In this document: positions 10,741 to 20,741 of the stretch, piece by piece
Position numbering within the stretch: the first letter of the stretch is position 1
Layout of the letters: each line of letters opens with the position of its first letter
Origin: Rhynchopus sp. YZ270_cl-10
Taxonomy: Eukaryota; Euglenozoa; Diplonemea; Diplonemida; Diplonemidae
Reading direction: 5' to 3'
Length of the DNA stretch: 64,000 bases
Assembly (NCBI GenBank): GCA_964035575.1
Contig: OZ037886.1
Span: 62,001 to 126,000 of the forward strand
Position numbers and translations under genes: made by a program
The notes under the pieces: model-generated
Told to the model about the DNA's origin: nothing
The model's input: the letters and a program-made list of their open reading frames with translations, nothing else
Databases searched by the model: none

Positions 10741-11446
10741 CAGGGGTGTCGCTAATTTTGGGGAATTTTTTGAAAAATCTGAAATCGGGGTGCAAATTTT
10801 TTTTTTTACGTGGGGATTTTTTTCCCATTACCAGGGGGCGGAAAAAACAGTGTTTTGTGGCATTTCCGAGCTTTATTCCTGTGCACTTTTCGAGACTGCC
10901 GATTCTCGTAAACAAGGGTCATGTTCAAGTCTGAAAACACAGCTTCAGATGAAATTGTGGTGTTCTTGACTGAGAACGGTAGCGCCGCAGGCGCACGGTG
11001 CCCAACTTTTGTCTTTTTGTCTTTTCCTTTTTCTCTGCGTTCTTTTGATTGCGCGAGCCGATTGCTCTCCACGGTGGGGTCACATGTGTGCGCAAAAACA
11101 CGCTATGGTACCCTTACTAAGGAAACCCCGGTTTGCAAAAAAAAAGGGCAAGGCAGGGTAAGGTAAATCTGGAAATCCCACCCAAAAAAAAAAAAAATCT
11201 TCGCGGGGTGAGGGCGGCACCTGGGGATTTTCCCTGACCCACAAAAACCTCGTTTTTGGAACGTTCTGACACAACCGAGTTCACGGTGGCCTCTCACTTA
11301 AAAAAAGAACAAGTTGTTAACACATTAAACCCACCCTGTATTAGGTGCAAATTTTTTTCTTCCTACACAAATTTTACTAGGGGTGCAAATTTTTTTTTTG
11401 GTTTTGAAAAAGTCGGGACCCTGGACCCGAATTAGCGACACCCCTG
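10741..11446. mobile_element. hAT-like MITE 1 (706 bp)
   Basis: Terminal inverted repeats of 17 bp (CAGGGGTGTCGCTAATT) bound the element. The 8-mer TGCAAACG directly precedes the left end (10733-10740) and recurs at 11449-11456, two bases beyond the right end, fitting the 8-bp target duplication of hAT transposons. The target matches the start of a type-D hairpin repeat (AGTTGATGGTGCAAACG), so the element seems to have inserted into one. No transposase ORF: a non-autonomous copy. Inside, about 10980-11100, lies the module GCGCCGCAGGCGCACGG ... CCACGGTGGGGTC shared with MITE 2. Confidence 0.75.
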
Positions 11447-11536
11447 ACTGCAAACGAAAAAAAAAAAATTATTTTCACGAAAAAAGAAAGAAACGAAAAC
11501 TTGAAAGATAGCCGTCTCGCTCTTCAAAGAAAAGTT

Positions 11537-11577
11537 AATAAGATGGGCCTAAGCCTCTCGTGCTTAGTCACCTTATT
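11537..11577 (-). repeat. type-A hairpin element
   Basis: Outer arms AATAAG and CTTATT, inner arms CCTAAGC and GCTTAG(T), loop CTCTCGT. Preceded by AAAGTT on the plus strand. Confidence 0.8.
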
Positions 11578-11627
11578 CTTCAAAAGAAGTTCTAGAAAAG
11601 GTATTTTTTTTTTTTTTGTAACCTGAC

Positions 11628-11925
11628 CAGGCTCTCCGCTAGGATTTCCGATTTTGAAAATATTCTGTTGATGGTCCACGTTGGTGGGGTACATGCTTGC
11701 GCCGCAGGCGCACGGTACGCAACTTTTTTTTTTACCAACGCCCGATTTTGACTTTTTTGGGACGTTTGAGCACTCACCTCTCCATATCTTCTTCTCCTGA
11801 GCTTTTTTGGCAGGTAGAACGGGTCTGAACCACTTAGCAGAACTTTTTTTTTTTTTCTTTTTTTCCCCATTTTCAAAAAGTTCTGTTGACAATCAACAGA
11901 ACTTTAGTACCTAGCGGAGTGCCTG
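11628..11925. mobile_element. hAT-like MITE 2b (298 bp), perfect 8-bp target duplication
   Basis: Ends are CAGGCTCTCCGCTAGG at the left and the inverted form of CAGGCACTCCGCTAGG at the right, flanked on both sides by AACCTGAC (11620-11627 and 11926-11933). The right-hand duplication includes the first base of the neighbouring MITE at 11933, so this element landed on the left border of that one and is the younger of the two. It carries GCGCCGCAGGCGCACGGTAC and long T-runs; no ORF. Confidence 0.85.
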
Positions 11926-11932
11926 AACCTGA

Positions 11933-12629
11933 CAGGGTTTCCGCCAGGATTTGGGGTTTCAGGAATTGGGGGGGACCATCAAAAAGACCCCCCAAAAAAA
12001 AATTTTCCCCCCGCAAAAGCGGTCGTCGCGCGCTTCGCGCGCGCCTCCCTGCAGGCCACAGAGTGGAGAGGCGAAGGGTGCACCAGGTTTGATAGCAGCG
12101 ATGTCAAGCTTCACAGCTGTGTGTCTGGTAGAGGTGGCTTGTTTGGAGGTCGGGGGTGGAAGCTTAACAAGGTAAGGGGTCCTGTGAGAGTGGAAGGGGA
12201 TGGTGTTTGCTTTTTCTATTGTATGGTGCTACAGTCATTACAGTGCTGCAGTGGGAACATGTAATAACTACCCGTCCCTTGCACCGAAGCCTCCTTAGAA
12301 AAAGGGGCAATGCACGGAAGTATCGATGGAAGTATATCAATATCACATAGCTAGCAACACAGCGCCGCAGGCGCACGGTACGCTACTTTTACCCTTTTTT
12401 AAAAAGATTGCACCACCCCCTTTTTCTTCCACTTCTTCTGGCACAGTGAGCCAAATGCTCTGCACGGTGGGGTCGCATGACCACGGGGGATCATCTACAA
12501 CCTCCAAAACCCCATTTTTCTTGGGGGGGACCATGGTCCCCCCCAAACCCCTGTAAAAATCCGGATTTTTCTGGGAAAAATATTGGGGGGGTCCATGGTC
12601 CCCCCCGGTCCCCCTTGGCGGAAACCCTG
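11933..12629. mobile_element. hAT-like MITE 2 (about 697 bp)
   Basis: Inverted ends CAGGGTTTCCGCCA and TGGCGGAAACCCTG bound about 697 bp. Flanks GAACCTGA (left) and GAACCTTA (right, overlapping the last base) are a slightly decayed 8-bp duplication. The interior holds the GCGCCGCAGGCGCACGGTAC ... GCACGGTGGGGTC module (about 12361-12473) shared with MITE 1, and subterminal GGGGGGACCAT blocks in inverted order. No transposase gene; non-autonomous. Confidence 0.75.
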
Positions 12630-12935
12630 AACCTTAGGGGGAAAACAAAGTCGCGCATTTCATCACCAAGAAAAAATAAACCCTGAAACATGAAAACAAT
12701 ACTTCAAGTCTCTCGCAAAGAACGGCCGTGTTATAGGCTAATGCAAACAAAATCACTTACACGGACCTGTGATTTTTGCTTTACTCACACACTCACACAT
12801 CAGTTTTTTTGAAAATACTTTTTTTTTTGAAAGAGAAAATACTAGCACGCAAAATACAGCATAACAACAAAGCAACACAAATCAGTATGTTGACACCAAA
12901 TCATTCATTTTTTTTCGCCACATTTGTTTTTTTTT

Positions 12936-13000
12936 GATAAATTGTTGGAGTAGTGTAGTTGCCTCGGGTTGTGTTGCCACAGTTTTGTGCAATCTCCACT
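12936..13000 (-). repeat. SINE-like short repeat with A-tail
   Basis: Read on the minus strand: GTGGAGATTGCACAAAACTG, then TGGCAACACAACCCGAGG, CAACTACACTACTCCAACAA, then TTATC and a run of A. Near-identical copies at 26154-26215 and 62781-62844. The A-tail suggests retroposition; no promoter boxes are recognised. Confidence 0.7.
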
Positions 13001-13247
13001 GGTTTTTTGGCCATATCAAAAAGGCCGATTCTCAGTTCCCCATCCCCTACCCACTTTTACATGAACTACAGTAGCATTCTTTCCAACTTTTTTTTTGTTG
13101 GTTTTTTGCTCGAAAAAAAAAGCGGGATATAAACAGACATGCACACCCACGGTGCAGAGATTTGAGACATATTTTGAGGGAAACTCGGGCCTGACATTTT
13201 TTTCTGTTCTTTCTGTTTGTTTACAATTTTTTTTGGGGGCTTTGTTT

Positions 13248-15989
13248 CTAATCTTCCGACAGAACCACTAATTTGTCACCCTTGACCCATTTGCGGACTT
13301 CGTTTTTATCTTCAGGGTTCAGCACGGGATCGTCTCCGCAGCGATAGCCTGTTTAGGTAACATTTTTTTTGTTTATGTTTGTTGAAAAATTGTTGGAATA
13401 GTGTAGTTGCCACTGCAAGCTCCACTGTAGTTTTTTTGTTGACAATCGCCTAAAAGCCACCTTGGTAAGCCCCCCTACCTACCGGGTCAAAAAAACACAC
13501 ACATAAACCCGCAACACATACCGAGAAGAATAGAGTTGTGGAGACGCACGATACTCATGACCTCCCAGAAGGACATCTCCTTGCCAGGTTGGATGTACTC
13601 CTCGATGCCACGTACGTAGATCTCGTTGCCGTCTGAGGAGAGCAGCTCTTTCAAGATGGCGTTCACGTCGCGGCACTCTGCCACCATCGCCAGTGCGGCA
13701 CTGACCATCTCGTTGGACATCACGTAGTCCGACACCTTCGCAAGGCTGATCAGCGACCGTGTCCGCGGGTCCAGCACCTCACTCACAACCGCAAATGTGC
13801 TCGACTTCTTCTTCTTCTTCGACGTCGGCGACGGCACCCACTTCGCATGTCCCTTGTCAAGACGCTGGTTGCGGATGTCGTGAATTAGCAGCAACGACGT
13901 GAGGGACCGTCCATCGGCACTTTCCATATCGGACTGTGGTAGATGGTGTGTTGTGCATGGGGTGGGGTGGGGTGGGGTGGGGTGGGGTAGGGGGGGTGAT
14001 GCATACCTCGAACTCCTCATCGGCAAGGATGAAGATCGAATCGTAGTCCTCAACAGGCAGCTTCTCCAGCTCGCGTCTGGAAAGGGTAGTGTGGAAGTAG
14101 GGTGCAAAGGTGTGAAAGGACATACCTGACCACAGGGTTGCCTGCTGCCTGTTCGAGCACCAAGTTCCGGAGGGTGAGATGGCTTGTCCGCCCGTTTGCG
14201 GAGAGCTTTGCGTCCCTGTTGTGTGTGTATTGTGTTTGTAGTGGATCGTCCCAAGGGATGTACTCAATTTGAAAAGGTTGTCTTGTTGTGCATACCGTTC
14301 GAGAAGCGGCACACCGCTGAAAAGCGTGAGCGTCGACCCAGGGGCCACCACCTCGTCCAGCTCGCGGAGCATGTCCGCGAGGTCACGTCGCCACCCTACG
14401 AAGAGGACCTTCTCCTGGCGCAGGGGCGTGCGTACAGGCGATATTCGCTTCGCCTTGGGAGGCGGGAAGACACAGAGAGGTGCTGCCGACGGCTTGTACG
14501 TGTCGTCGTCCTCCGAGAGCACGATCACCTGCATCCCGGGCTTCATCACAAAGTCGTCCGGCGGGTTCAGCAACGTCTCCCCCGGCGCCGCGTCTGTGTC
14601 CTCCAGCTTGACACCGATAGGGATAGCGTCCTCGAAACTGAACAACACATCGCTAAACGCCTTCCCGATCAACTCCGGCCACTCTTCCATGTAAAACTCA
14701 CAACCTTCGAAACCAAGAATACGCTCCAGGATAGGTGCCAGCCCCTTCTGCCTGGACGACTGGATGATGAGACGCCCGATGAAGTCGTGCGCGACGACAG
14801 TCTCCACGAGGTGCCCACCGATGATGTGCACCAGCTCACGGTTGTCGACGTCTGCAATCTCGACAGTGACGTGTCCCTGCTTGTAGCCGAGACCCACAAG
14901 GCAGAGGACCACACGGAGCGACTTTGCATCGGCCTCGTCTGCGGAGAGGCCTATGGGGGAGAGCACAATGACGGAGCGTGACGTCTTCGCACTGACGTGC
15001 TGCAGGTCGTGCAGGACTGTGGGGTTGCCCTTACGGAACACCAGCATGCTTCCCCGCAGGTTGATGTTTGTGTTGCGCGTTTCCTGCTCCATAACCTCCT
15101 TGTCGACCTCAGCCAGCACACAAATGACGCACGTCTTTCCTTCTTTGACGAGGGATTCGTTCGCATTAGCGATCTCGCGGATGAGGGGCAGGGTCTTGTC
15201 GGTCCAGCCGAGGATGAGTGTGTGGTCGGTCTCAATGACCCGTGCCTTGCCGCGTTTGAGGGAGTCAAACTCGTCGCTGATTGCGTCGCTGATCAAACCA
15301 ATGACCAAGGCAAAGACGAGCATTCCGCCGATCGTCAGAAACAGCCCCACTATACGACCCGCAGTTTCGTTCTCGTCTGCATGCGCACCGCTGTCTGCAA
15401 TGAAGGCCCATGCCTGCCACATCGCACCACCCAGCGTTTCGGACTTCACAGTGTAGTACATACCACCACCGTTGATGATCAGCACCAACGTCAAAAAGAG
15501 AAGTGCAAGCGGCTTGCTGTACCCCGACGCAGAGAACCAGTAGTCAAGACGGTAGAAGATGAAGTTGCGCACAAGATGTTGCCGTGTGATGGTCTCGTCG
15601 TGCACGCGGCGCACCTCATCGGGTTCTGAGTCTTCTGTCTCGTGTTCTGCAGCGGCAACGATCTTGGAGCGCGTGCGACACAGCAGTTTGTACTCGCGCA
15701 GCAAAAAGCGCACCGTGTTGAGTGCCAGCAGCGCCATCACACAGATGAAGATCCATGTTTCTATGCCCTCTTCCTGGCGCTGCTCTGAAGCTGCGCGCAC
15801 ATCGTTTGGCAGCTTCTCATGCAGCTCCTCGAGTCGTGTCATCATCAGCGCGTTTGCACGTGCTAGCCGCTCCCGTTCCGCCATGTCCCCCACACTCGAC
15901 ACCCACCCAAACAGCAGTGTCACGCCACACCCAAGTGCAAACATGTACGTACCCCGCCATTTATTCGTTGGCCCATCCTCTTCGGACAT
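13248..15989 (-). CDS. CASTOR/POLLUX-type (DMI1-like) ion channel
   Basis: Five exons (15989-14296, 14215-14126, 14076-14007, 13933-13522, 13348-13248) give 788 aa; introns are 80, 49, 73 and 173 nt. Membrane segments lie at about residues 14-32, 78-97, 159-181 and 215-235. The pore block reads AWAFIADSGAHADE, matching the ADSGNHA-type filter of plant CASTOR/POLLUX, followed by GGMLVFALVIGLISDAISDEFDSL and the RCK-like start HTLILGWTDK. Later exons carry NPVVRRELEKLPVEDYDSI, SLTSLLLIHDIRNQRL, VMSNEMVSAALAMVAE and, in the last exon, GYRCGDDPVLNPEDK, all in the order of plant homologues (about 850 aa). In plants these are nuclear-envelope cation channels involved in calcium spiking; the role here is unknown. 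Conserved blocks on both sides of every intron support the model. The ATG at 15989 is the first in frame. Intron 4 holds a SINE-like repeat. Confidence 0.92.
13383..13430 (-). repeat. SINE-like repeat copy inside channel intron 4
   Basis: Minus strand CTACAGTGGAGCTTGCAG, TGGCAACTACACTATTCCAA, CAATTTTTCAAC: a shortened copy of the 12936 repeat, within the 173-nt intron 13349-13521. A TCGACAATY/ACCTTGG-type stretch sits beside it (13440-13470). Confidence 0.6.
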
Positions 15990-16171
15990 CCTCAGCCCTC
16001 CTTTCAAAGGGTTGTTGTGTGGAGGAGAGGGGAGAGGGGAGAGGGGAGGGGTAGAAACAAGGAAAGGGGGGAACGTTCGTTTTTCGTTCGAGAAATGGCG
16101 CTGCTGTCAACACCTTTATTGCAGTTAGTGGACACGTTTAGATTGGAAGGAAGGCGGCGGAGGGCAGCCCC

Positions 16172-17131
16172 TCAGTACTTCACGTATCTGAGCCCAGATT
16201 TGTCCATCATTATTGTTCCTTCGTCTGTTTGTGGTTTGTTGTGAGTAGTTATTCTTGAACTGAAACAATACATACCGTTTAGCAAACTGACAGCCACTAC
16301 GATGGAGTTCGAATCGGTGAAGTGTTTTCTTTCGGCCTGTTTTAGTAGGGATAACGTTTTAAAAAAAGCTCCGAAACCCAAAAGCTACCCCCCACCCAAA
16401 CCAGCTGCTCCACATACCTTCGCAATGCCCACCTCCCCAGGCTGCACATCTGAGGTCTCCTTAGGCTCTTTCGGCTCCACAACACCCAACTCTTGCGCCA
16501 TCTTGGGCCACGCTGTGTACCGCGCACGTGGATCCACGACCTCCACCACATCCACAGGCAGCACCTTCACCGCCTTGGACTTGACCAACACAATGCCACC
16601 ATCTGGGATCTGCACTGCGAGGACCTGCGTCTCTGGGTCCTTCGGGTGCACCTCCTTCGCTACGACGAGGCCCACCTGGCCGCTCTTGGCTTGGAACTCG
16701 GGGGTAACCTTTACGTCCATCTTTTCTTCCATTGTTGCCCATTTGGAGTACTGCTGGCCGGTGACGGAGATGATAGCTCTGCTGTGGATAGGGCGGAGGG
16801 CGGATTCGGGGATAAGGACACAGCCGCGACCACGGGACTTCTCAACGAGGCAGACGGTGCAGTCGCCGTCGAAAGGGTGCATCGCCTTGGCTATGATGTA
16901 GACAGCCTCCTGGTTCACGACCGTCGGCTCGATGTCGTCCATCGTCATGCCGCACGCAGCAAGCATTGCAGACCGCATGCGCTGCCACTTCGACATCCGC
17001 TGCGAAGCGTCCACCACCACAGCCTGCTCCACAGGGTACGGCACGTTCACGTCCATCTCATCATAAGTCCTCTGACGCTGCTTCCGTCTCGCAGCCACCT
17101 CTTCTGCAGAAAGCGCCTTTTTTTCTGCCAT
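16172..17131 (-). CDS. protein with three KOW/SH3-like internal repeats, unknown function
   Basis: Three exons (17131-16418, 16336-16276, 16224-16172; introns 81 and 51 nt, GTATGT donors, ACAG acceptors) give 275 aa. Three stretches of about 40 residues resemble one another: VYIIAKAMHPF ... VLIPESALRPI near 78-115, VGLVVAKEVHPK ... VLVKSKAVKVL near 153-192, and VGIAKAERKHF ... IMMDKSGLRYV at the C-terminus. The third repeat is complete only after splicing, which supports the intron calls. The alternating hydrophobic pattern suggests small beta-barrels, as in KOW or SH3-like domains. The N-terminus is basic and helical. Family not recognised. Confidence 0.75.
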
Positions 17132-17423
17132 TTTTCCGTTTTTTCCTAAAAAGAGATGAACGAGAGAGAGAAATGAGAAATGTTAAGAGAACAAAAGAAA
17201 GTTTATGAAACCGAAGCCTATGTTTGGTCATAAGAATGGGGGGGGGGAGAAAAGGGACCATTTTTTTTACCGGAAAAATACTGACTCGAAAAACGAAAAA
17301 AGGAGGGAAAAAGGGGGCGGAAGCCCGCTGTTCCCCCCCTCACTACATTAACTCAGTCTTTTCACAAAAACCCTTTTTTTTTTTTTTGCGGTTCAATGCA
17401 AGCCCGCTTTACCTTTTTTGTTT

Positions 17424-18035
17424 TCATTCGCTTGGAAATGCTGGAGGCTGCATTGCGGGGACTAGATCTGCAGGCCGGTCTGTCCCTGAGATGATGTTGT
17501 AGCCACACATGTTGCCGCGGTGGAGGAGCTCGCGGGAGCGGCAGATGGCGGAGTATTTGGTTCGGTCGTCGCGGAAGCGTGCGAGGGCGGCGCTGCGTGA
17601 GTCTGAGTAGACATGGTTGATCACGTTGTAGCGTACGCTGGATGCGTTGCGACGTCCAGACCCGACAATTTGTGCTGCATGTGTGTCGGCACGCTCACCC
17701 TCCTCCCGCCGCTTTGTGTCCAACTTCTCCTGCCGCACCGCACGCTGTGCCCTCGTCCCATCCCACCCCGCCTGCTTCCTCTTCCTCCTCTCCTCATGCA
17801 CACCCCGCACGGTCTCCCCACAGTCTCCCCTCAACCGCTCCGCCTCGCTCACCCACCCGGTCCCCCCAGGGGTGTTCTCCACAGACCCCTGTGCGTCGTG
17901 GCGGACGTGGCCCTCCCTCCTGTTCCCCATGACCAGCTTCATGCGCCGGTCTCTGTCCTTAAGAGACCGGCGTGCTTCACGTCCTTCAGCTGGAACAGTG
18001 TGGAAATTATGTTCTGAAATGCGTGGGAGCGACAT
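17424..18035 (-). CDS. small basic protein, possibly flagellar, unknown family
   Basis: Intronless ORF of 203 aa, highly charged and helical in the middle (EERRKRKQAGWDGTRAQRAV). The C-terminal third contains RYNVINHVYSDSRSA and, near the end, GYNIISGTDRP. Short proteins ending in a YNIISG-like motif occur among axoneme-associated proteins; that is weak, motif-level evidence. No signal peptide or membrane segment. It sits between the triple-repeat protein and the BTB protein on the same strand. GC-rich coding use supports it being real. Confidence 0.6.
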   Translation of the reverse strand: MSLPRISEHNFHTVPAEGREARRSLKDRDRRMKLVMGNRREGHVRHDAQGSVENTPGGTGWVSEAERLRGDCGETVRGVHEERRKRKQAGWDGTRAQRAVRQEKLDTKRREEGERADTHAAQIVGSGRRNASSVRYNVINHVYSDSRSAALARFRDDRTKYSAICRSRELLHRGNMCGYNIISGTDRPADLVPAMQPPAFPSE

Positions 18036-18989
18036 CGTGCATATATGCTGTATAGGATGGAAGGGGGGAATTGAGTGGATAGGGGTGGAGAAGTATGAAG
18101 ACGCTCTTTTTTTATATTAAAACTGAAGGTTTTTTTTTGCTGACCCCCTCCCCACACTGTGGACAGTTTTCTTTTTGTGATAAACATCCAGGGCGTTCGC
18201 TATCGCCATCGTTTTTTCCTGATCGTGGCGAAATGCCAAAAAATCCGAAATTTTTGCTTTTTTCCTAGTGCTTAAAATAGGTCAAAAAAAAATTTTCCCG
18301 CCGGAGAGAAGCTAGTTCGTGGGGGGTGAATCCCTGGTACTGAGTGGTCAAAAAAAATTGCGATTTGCGCGTGATCCCTTCCCCAGCACAAGTGCTATTA
18401 CAGCTGAACTTTCCTGATACTAAAACCAGCAAAACAATGGAGAATTTCATCAATCCCCCCCTCACTGAGGGTCTCTTTGTGCTGTTTAATCAAACAGATG
18501 CACAAGAGAGAGGCATCTGTCATATGAGACTTCATCCTTAGTTTGATTATTTTCAATAAACTAAAACGTCTCTCTGCCGTTGAAGATAGAGTTGACACGA
18601 GCAGTGACACCTTCTATAACAGGGGGTACGGGGCACCTTCAGCAGACTGCAGGATTGAGGAGCGGGAGTGCTGGGGAAACTTCCTCTCACGGCAGGCGGG
18701 TTTGCGGATGATTTTGAGTACAGTGGACACCCCTCTGCGACCCCCCCTCCGGGGGGGTCTACAGGGTGGTGGGGAGAAATCTCTCTCTCTTTTTTTTTTT
18801 TTTTTTCCCCTTTTTTTTTTTTTTATTTATTTATTTATACAGGGTTTCGCCCCGGTGGGGCGAAGCCCTGGGGCGAGTCATTTTTTCAGGAAAAGATTTT
18901 TTTAACGAAAAAAAATATTTTTCGCCCCGGGGCGAACGCCCTGTAAACATCCCACAGCGGATGTCTCCCCCCACTCACCCCCCTCTTTC
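18036..18989. other. gene-free spacer
   Basis: Holds a pyrimidine tract (18785-18836), one foldback element (18840-18943) and T-runs. Weak ORFs near 18265-18540 show no family motif. A GGACACCCCT stretch near 18728 resembles an isolated MITE end. Confidence 0.6.
18840..18943. mobile_element. foldback / MITE with CAGGG ends and TA flanks
   Basis: Left arm TACAGGGTTTCGCCCCGG and right arm CGGGGCGAACGCCCTGTA are inverted; each end abuts TA, as with Tc1/mariner-type targets. The 104-bp unit has a T-rich centre and no ORF. Confidence 0.65.
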
Positions 18990-20741
18990 TCATTCCATTG
19001 ACAACTCCTTTGCTAGGAGGCTGGAGAGCTTGAGGAGCGCACCTCCGTTGCGGTCTGTTGCATGCGTGAGGCGCTGTTCGAGCACCTTCGCTGAGGAGTC
19101 GTAGTCTGCCTTGAGAACAGACACGAGGCGTTGGCTGCAGTCGCCTGCACTGCGGATCTGCGCTTTGTTGTGCGCTGTCGCCTTCGCGGCCAACTCCTGC
19201 ATGTCGTCACCCCTTTGCAGCAACACCCCTACCTCCGCTTCCATGGCGTCACACATACTCCGCATCTGTGCCACTGATGCGAGCTTCTCTCTTGCATCAC
19301 TTCGCAACCGTTCCACCTCTTGGGACACATGCTCTGACATCATGACAGCATGCTCCTCCACACCCGTCCACAGCACCCTGCAACGGTCTGCCAACAGCTC
19401 CCCTTTCACCTGCATCGCAGACCGTGTGTCCGCCACAGCGTCACGACACAACGCCTTCCTCCTTGCCCGATGTGAAGTCAGAATCGTCCCCAATCTCTCC
19501 AACGCCGCCTGCATCCCAGACCCATCCCCCTGCGACTGTGTGACCAACGCCTCCATCGCCGTCTCCTCTTCGTCGTCATTGTCGTCACCCCACCGCGCTG
19601 TTGCTGTGTCATGCAAGGAACCGAATAAGGGGTCGCCCTCTTCTGCATCCTTCTGCGGATGAATCTGAGAAAGCAAGACACCCACAGAAGGGCTAGTGGA
19701 GGAGGTGAGGGGCGAGCGGGTGTTCGGACTGCGTCGTGGTGGGTCTGACAGGCAGTCTGTGGATTTGCGCTTTCGGGAGGATTCTGGGGTTTCGTGTGGG
19801 TTGTTGAGGATTGGGGTCGCTACTTTGTCACCACCCATAAGAGAAAGCAACACACTGTCAAGCTCAGCCGAGTCAGACCCACCACGCTCCGACGCAGCAG
19901 ACAAACAACGACTTATCAATGAGGCCTCCTTTCTCCGGATCGCCAGCTGCAACATACCGGGCACATCTCCACTGGACACCTCCTGAACATGGCCCGCAAG
20001 CTGTGAAAACGTTGCATCAGGGATCGACGAAGTGTCTCTCTGCATGATGTACTTCGACGCCATGTCTGACGCATGGCTCTGTGCGGAGGGGTGTCTCAGG
20101 AGGGACAACATAATCTCTGGGTCCAACTGATCTACGTCCAGGCTAGGCAGCATCGGTTGCAACGCTGCGGTGCACCAATCGTGCAGTGAATCGCACAGCT
20201 TTGTTGCAAACCTTGCCCCCGCCGATGCGACGGCCAACGCATCATGCGGCAACCCTGAATCCACAGCCATGGCACCTAGGTTCACCTCAAGCGAACGGAG
20301 CCAAGGGTTCACCAAGAGAGACATCACCGCAGCACATTGCAAAGGCACCGCAGCCATAGCCAGCATAGCATCATGCAGACGCTGTGCAAGACTGTTCATA
20401 CCAAGCAGTGCACTGAGCACCAGCATGGGCACCGTGCTTTGCAGCTTCACATCCGCCTCACGCTCTGGTGTATAGAGGTACGGGAGCACGTCGTCAAACG
20501 CCATGCACGCCTCCTCAGGAAACGGGAGGGTCAACGTATGCGGTGTCGATGCGCACGCAGACGCCCCCTCCAATGCCAAGTCAAAGAAGCTGCACGACGC
20601 AGCTAGAACCGCCTTATGGCACTCCCACGAGCCCGCCCCCGCAACCACAGTGCAGTCCACAAAGCGGGCCTCTTTGTAAAACACCCAGAACGCGCCATCA
20701 AACCCGCCACATGCCTCACGAGGGCTTTCTGCGAGGCTCAT
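18990..20741 (-). CDS. BTB/POZ-domain protein with C-terminal coiled coil
   Basis: Intronless, 583 aa. Residues about 18-125 form a BTB/POZ domain: FVDCTVVAGAGSWECHKAVL then AASCSFFDLAL, the usual 'D-x-x-V ... H-K-x-x-L-A-A-x-S-x-F-F' pattern. A helical BACK-like middle follows (about 125-290), then a Ser/Pro-rich, probably disordered stretch (310-390) and a long helical C-terminus (about 405-583) with Glu/Ala/Leu heptads. BTB proteins dimerise and often link substrates to CUL3 ubiquitin ligases; no Kelch repeats are present here. Start chosen as the first ATG; the reading frame upstream is closed. The specific function is unknown. Confidence 0.85.
   Translation of the reverse strand: MSLAESPREACGGFDGAFWVFYKEARFVDCTVVAGAGSWECHKAVLAASCSFFDLALEGASACASTPHTLTLPFPEEACMAFDDVLPYLYTPEREADVKLQSTVPMLVLSALLGMNSLAQRLHDAMLAMAAVPLQCAAVMSLLVNPWLRSLEVNLGAMAVDSGLPHDALAVASAGARFATKLCDSLHDWCTAALQPMLPSLDVDQLDPEIMLSLLRHPSAQSHASDMASKYIMQRDTSSIPDATFSQLAGHVQEVSSGDVPGMLQLAIRRKEASLISRCLSAASERGGSDSAELDSVLLSLMGGDKVATPILNNPHETPESSRKRKSTDCLSDPPRRSPNTRSPLTSSTSPSVGVLLSQIHPQKDAEEGDPLFGSLHDTATARWGDDNDDEEETAMEALVTQSQGDGSGMQAALERLGTILTSHRARRKALCRDAVADTRSAMQVKGELLADRCRVLWTGVEEHAVMMSEHVSQEVERLRSDAREKLASVAQMRSMCDAMEAEVGVLLQRGDDMQELAAKATAHNKAQIRSAGDCSQRLVSVLKADYDSSAKVLEQRLTHATDRNGGALLKLSSLLAKELSME

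Larger units (their letters stand above)
8071..13247. other. 5.2-kb gene-free region rich in MITEs and hairpins
   Basis: No supportable gene. It holds a type-B hairpin (8598-8634), a type-C repeat (8771-8820), hairpins near 9249, 9480, 10268 and 10632, three hAT-like MITEs (10741-12629), a type-E hairpin (10681-10713) and a SINE-like repeat (12936-13000). Long poly-A/T tracts separate them. Confidence 0.7.

Noticed and set aside
11537-11577. tRNA or tRNA anticodon arm (seven-base CTCTCGT loop on a six-bp stem)
   Set aside because: No D-arm, T-arm or GGTTCGAATCC box nearby, and the loop changes size in other copies.
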